From contig JABUUT010000044.1 in NCBI GenBank assembly GCA_021443045.1, forward strand, positions 19,924 to 28,397: DNA of 8,474 bases, given 5' to 3'. The notes beneath the pieces were generated by a model. The model was not told the DNA's origin. It did not search any database and saw nothing but the letters and a program-made list of their open reading frames with translations. The position numbers and the translations under genes are program-made. This document shows, in pieces, positions 7,096 to 8,474 of the stretch (positions are counted from its first letter, which is position 1; the number at the start of each line of letters is the position of its first letter). The stretch comes from Fibrobacteraceae bacterium (GTDB lineage Bacteria; Fibrobacterota; Fibrobacteria; Fibrobacterales; Fibrobacteraceae).

Positions 7096-7122
7096 AAAAA
7101 AGAGCCCTCAAAGTGAGGACTC
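7096..7122 (-). terminator. Intrinsic terminator after the PEGA gene, close upstream of lpoB-like gene
   Basis: A 9-bp stem (7102-7110 with 7114-7122, loop of 3) contains one position that is a G-T wobble when read as minus-strand RNA. It is followed by six T on the minus strand. It lies about 70 bases beyond the PEGA stop codon and only 38 bases before the ATG of the lpoB-like gene, leaving very little room for a separate promoter. Confidence 0.85.
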
Positions 7123-7191
7123 CATGAATATTAGCTTAAAAAAGTAGGGGGCTACCGTAAAAAATGAATTTTTAGAGGTGCCCTAAGGCAA

Positions 7192-7722
7192 CTACTTCTT
7201 TTTCTTTCCGCTGGTGGCATCCAATTCCACTTCTACAGTTTCTTCGCCCTTAACGGTAACGAGAGCTTCTGCAGACTTGCGGTTGGAGCACTCGGCTCGA
7301 ACCACGTGGTCGCCAGCATCCAGGTTGTGGATGGTGAGAGGGGCTCCATCGGTTTTGTCGGCGTTGTCGCCATCAATGTAGATAATGCACTTGCCTGGCT
7401 TTGTGGAAATCTTGATGTTGCCCTTAGGAATTTTTGTACCGTAGTCAAACTTGTTGGGCTTGCCTGGCCATACGTTTACGCGTTCGTTTACCAGTTCGAA
7501 GCCCTGGTCAATAACAACGAGGGTCTGGCGGCCAGAAGTAACCTTCATGTTTTCGATGGGGCTCTTGCCGAGAAGTTCGCCACCAAGATAAACATCGCTG
7601 TTAGGAGGGTTGGTGATGATGGTAACGGTGGCTGGTTTGCCCCGTGGAGGTGGATCTTCATCTGCAAAGGCAGACATGGTTAAAAATGCTACGAAAAGAG
7701 CAATGAGAGAGAGGTGTTTCAT
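7192..7722 (-). CDS. Secreted protein with two PEGA domains
   Basis: This 176-residue exported protein has a Sec signal peptide (1-20, cleavage after AFA, no lipobox) and a proline-rich start to the mature chain. Two tandem PEGA-type beta domains follow. The first (about 31-97) has ATVTIITNPPNSDVYLGGEL and GKSP; the second (about 101-168) has NIKISTKPGKCIIYIDG, GAPLTIHNL and DAGDHVVRA. PEGA domains are found in surface and envelope proteins and are thought to be binding or structural modules without catalytic activity. Cys112 and Cys145 in the second domain could form a disulfide. The tail is a lysine run. ATG at 7722 has AGGAG 6 bases upstream. It appears to be a single-gene unit with its own promoter and terminator, next to the lipoprotein operon. 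Confidence 0.85.
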   Translation of the reverse strand: MKHLSLIALFVAFLTMSAFADEDPPPRGKPATVTIITNPPNSDVYLGGELLGKSPIENMKVTSGRQTLVVIDQGFELVNERVNVWPGKPNKFDYGTKIPKGNIKISTKPGKCIIYIDGDNADKTDGAPLTIHNLDAGDHVVRAECSNRKSAEALVTVKGEETVEVELDATSGKKKK

Positions 7723-7750
7723 TATTAACTCCTATTTAGGTTACCCCTAA

Positions 7751-7778
7751 AATATAAAGTTTTATCCGAAGTTGTCGT
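7751..7778 (-). promoter_or_regulatory. Sigma70-like promoter candidate for the PEGA gene
   Basis: On the minus strand ACGACA (7773-7778, four of six) and TATATT (7751-7756, five of six) are separated by 16 bp. The predicted transcript start would be near 7744, leaving a leader of roughly 20 bases that includes the AGGAG ribosome binding site. Confidence 0.45.
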
Positions 7779-7799
7779 TTTTATTTACTTTTTTACATT
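7772..7799 (+). promoter_or_regulatory. Sigma70-like promoter candidate for the divergent ATPase gene
   Basis: TTGTCG (7772-7777, four of six) and TACATT (7794-7799, four of six) are separated by 16 bp, mostly T. The predicted start lies about 18 bases before the ATG at 7824. Its -35 box overlaps that of the opposing PEGA promoter. Confidence 0.35.
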
Positions 7800-7823
7800 G
7801 GAAACGGGTCATAAAGGCAAGAA

Positions 7824-8474
7824 ATGAAGAATTTGTACCATAAAATACGTACTCTAGACGGAAAAAATTACGGCTTTTACAAATCCCTGGGGGAAAAATC
7901 TTGGGATTTTGGAGACTTTGTTCTAGAATTTATCCATATACAGGGTGACCCTTACGCACCGGCCTCCCGACTTTTACTCAAAACCCCATTGTCTACTTTA
8001 GGGTTTGGATCGGAGTGGGGCTCTGACTTTGAACACCGCCTTGCCCTTTCTGATTTTTTGTTGCGGCGCCTTGCTGGGGTGGTGCAGGAGCGGTTTCCTG
8101 GAAAAGACGAGGTTATTGGGTTGGAAAAGCCGGGACCGGAGATGCTGGTACGGAACGGTTTATGGATTGATAATGGGGAACTCCGGGTGGTTTTGCAGGT
8201 TCGGTTGCCGGGGGATGGCCGAAAGATTCAGGCAGAGACGGCGGCAGAAATCTTGACCATGGTGCTTCCCGATTTGGTGTCGGCCAGCTTATACTATAAT
8301 AGGAGTGATGAGGCCCTGTTGCAAAAACACTATGGGGTATTGTTCACGCGTCGCTTTATTTTGGAGCAGCTGCCTGTTCTTGGTTTGGCGGCCTTTGTTC
8401 CCGATGGTGCGGTTTTGCCTCGGGCTTCGGGCATTTCGCAGGAGCCTATGGAGGGGGCGATTCCCTTTGAGTCT
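7824..8474 (+). CDS. ABC-class predicted ATPase (COG3044), N-terminal part, cut by window edge
   Basis: The frame is open from ATG at 7824 to the last base, giving the first 217 residues; the family is usually more than 500 residues. AAAGG lies 6 bases before the ATG. Family hallmarks are the opening KIRTLDGKNYGFYKSLGE (7-24), FIHIQGDPYAPASR (36-49), and FVPDGAVLPRASGISQ (191-206) just before the nucleotide-binding core. The Walker A and later ABC motifs would lie beyond the window, so catalytic competence cannot be judged. Bacterial members have no established role that I know of; a distant trypanosome relative (MRB1590) is an RNA-editing-associated ATPase. It is transcribed divergently from the PEGA gene and is probably unrelated in function to its minus-strand neighbours. 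Confidence 0.85.
   Translation, partial: MKNLYHKIRTLDGKNYGFYKSLGEKSWDFGDFVLEFIHIQGDPYAPASRLLLKTPLSTLGFGSEWGSDFEHRLALSDFLLRRLAGVVQERFPGKDEVIGLEKPGPEMLVRNGLWIDNGELRVVLQVRLPGDGRKIQAETAAEILTMVLPDLVSASLYYNRSDEALLQKHYGVLFTRRFILEQLPVLGLAAFVPDGAVLPRASGISQEPMEGAIPFES

Noticed and set aside
6635..7147. A 170-codon plus-strand open frame opposite the lpoB-like gene
   Set aside because: It is antisense to a clear LpoB-family gene and crosses a terminator and ribosome binding site of the minus strand.
7145..7156. GTAG/CTAC mini-hairpin with a G-rich loop between the PEGA stop codon and its terminator
   Set aside because: The stem is only 4 bp and there is no associated T-tract or conserved element; chance occurrence is likely.
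8005..8256. An 83-codon plus-strand frame at the right end
   Set aside because: It is out of frame with, and inside, the ABC-class ATPase frame that begins at 7824 and carries family motifs on both sides.

Overview
The window looks like chromosome from a diderm (Gram-negative-type) bacterium. It carries two lipoproteins with clean lipoboxes, a Sec-exported beta-barrel-like protein and an LpoB-family envelope protein. The moderate GC content, AGGAG-type ribosome binding sites, a long TP0108-type phosphofructokinase and LpoB plus COG3014 proteins outside a proteobacterial setting make me think of Fibrobacter or a close relative. That assignment is inference from gene content and style; no marker gene is present.

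Layout: seven genes lie on the minus strand and one on the plus strand. Reading in the direction of minus-strand transcription (right to left), the first unit is a monocistronic-looking gene for a secreted protein with two PEGA domains (7192-7722), closed by an intrinsic terminator (7096-7122). Next is a two-gene lipoprotein operon: an LpoB-like penicillin-binding-protein activator (6449-7057) and a COG3014-type TPR lipoprotein (5050-6447). The two are one base apart, and the operon ends at a strong, symmetrical terminator (5004-5032). The third unit is a compact run of an outer-membrane beta-barrel-like protein (4085-4906), an OmpR/PhoB-type response regulator (3334-4062), its membrane histidine kinase (1502-3352, overlapping the regulator by 19 bp) and an ATP-type 6-phosphofructokinase (116-1456). 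The divergent plus-strand gene (7824 to the window edge) is the N-terminal half of an 'ABC-class predicted ATPase' (COG3044) that is cut by the end of the window.

How the genes may work together: the right-hand units look like an envelope-maintenance neighbourhood, with a peptidoglycan synthase activator, an associated lipoprotein and a PEGA cell-surface protein. The left-hand run places an outer-membrane protein, a two-component system and a glycolytic enzyme head to tail with gaps of 22 bp, an overlap and 45 bp. This suggests co-transcription, but the system's signal and targets cannot be read from the sequence. A perfect 16-bp inverted repeat at the predicted start of this unit is a candidate operator.

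I see no mobile elements, CRISPR arrays, tRNA or rRNA genes. The far left edge holds a short run of degenerate 7-bp repeats. Nothing here clearly qualifies as an undescribed system. The points most worth checking are the operator-like inverted repeat, the terminator abutting the lpoB-like gene, the unclassified sensor domain of the kinase and the linkage of the two-component system to phosphofructokinase.
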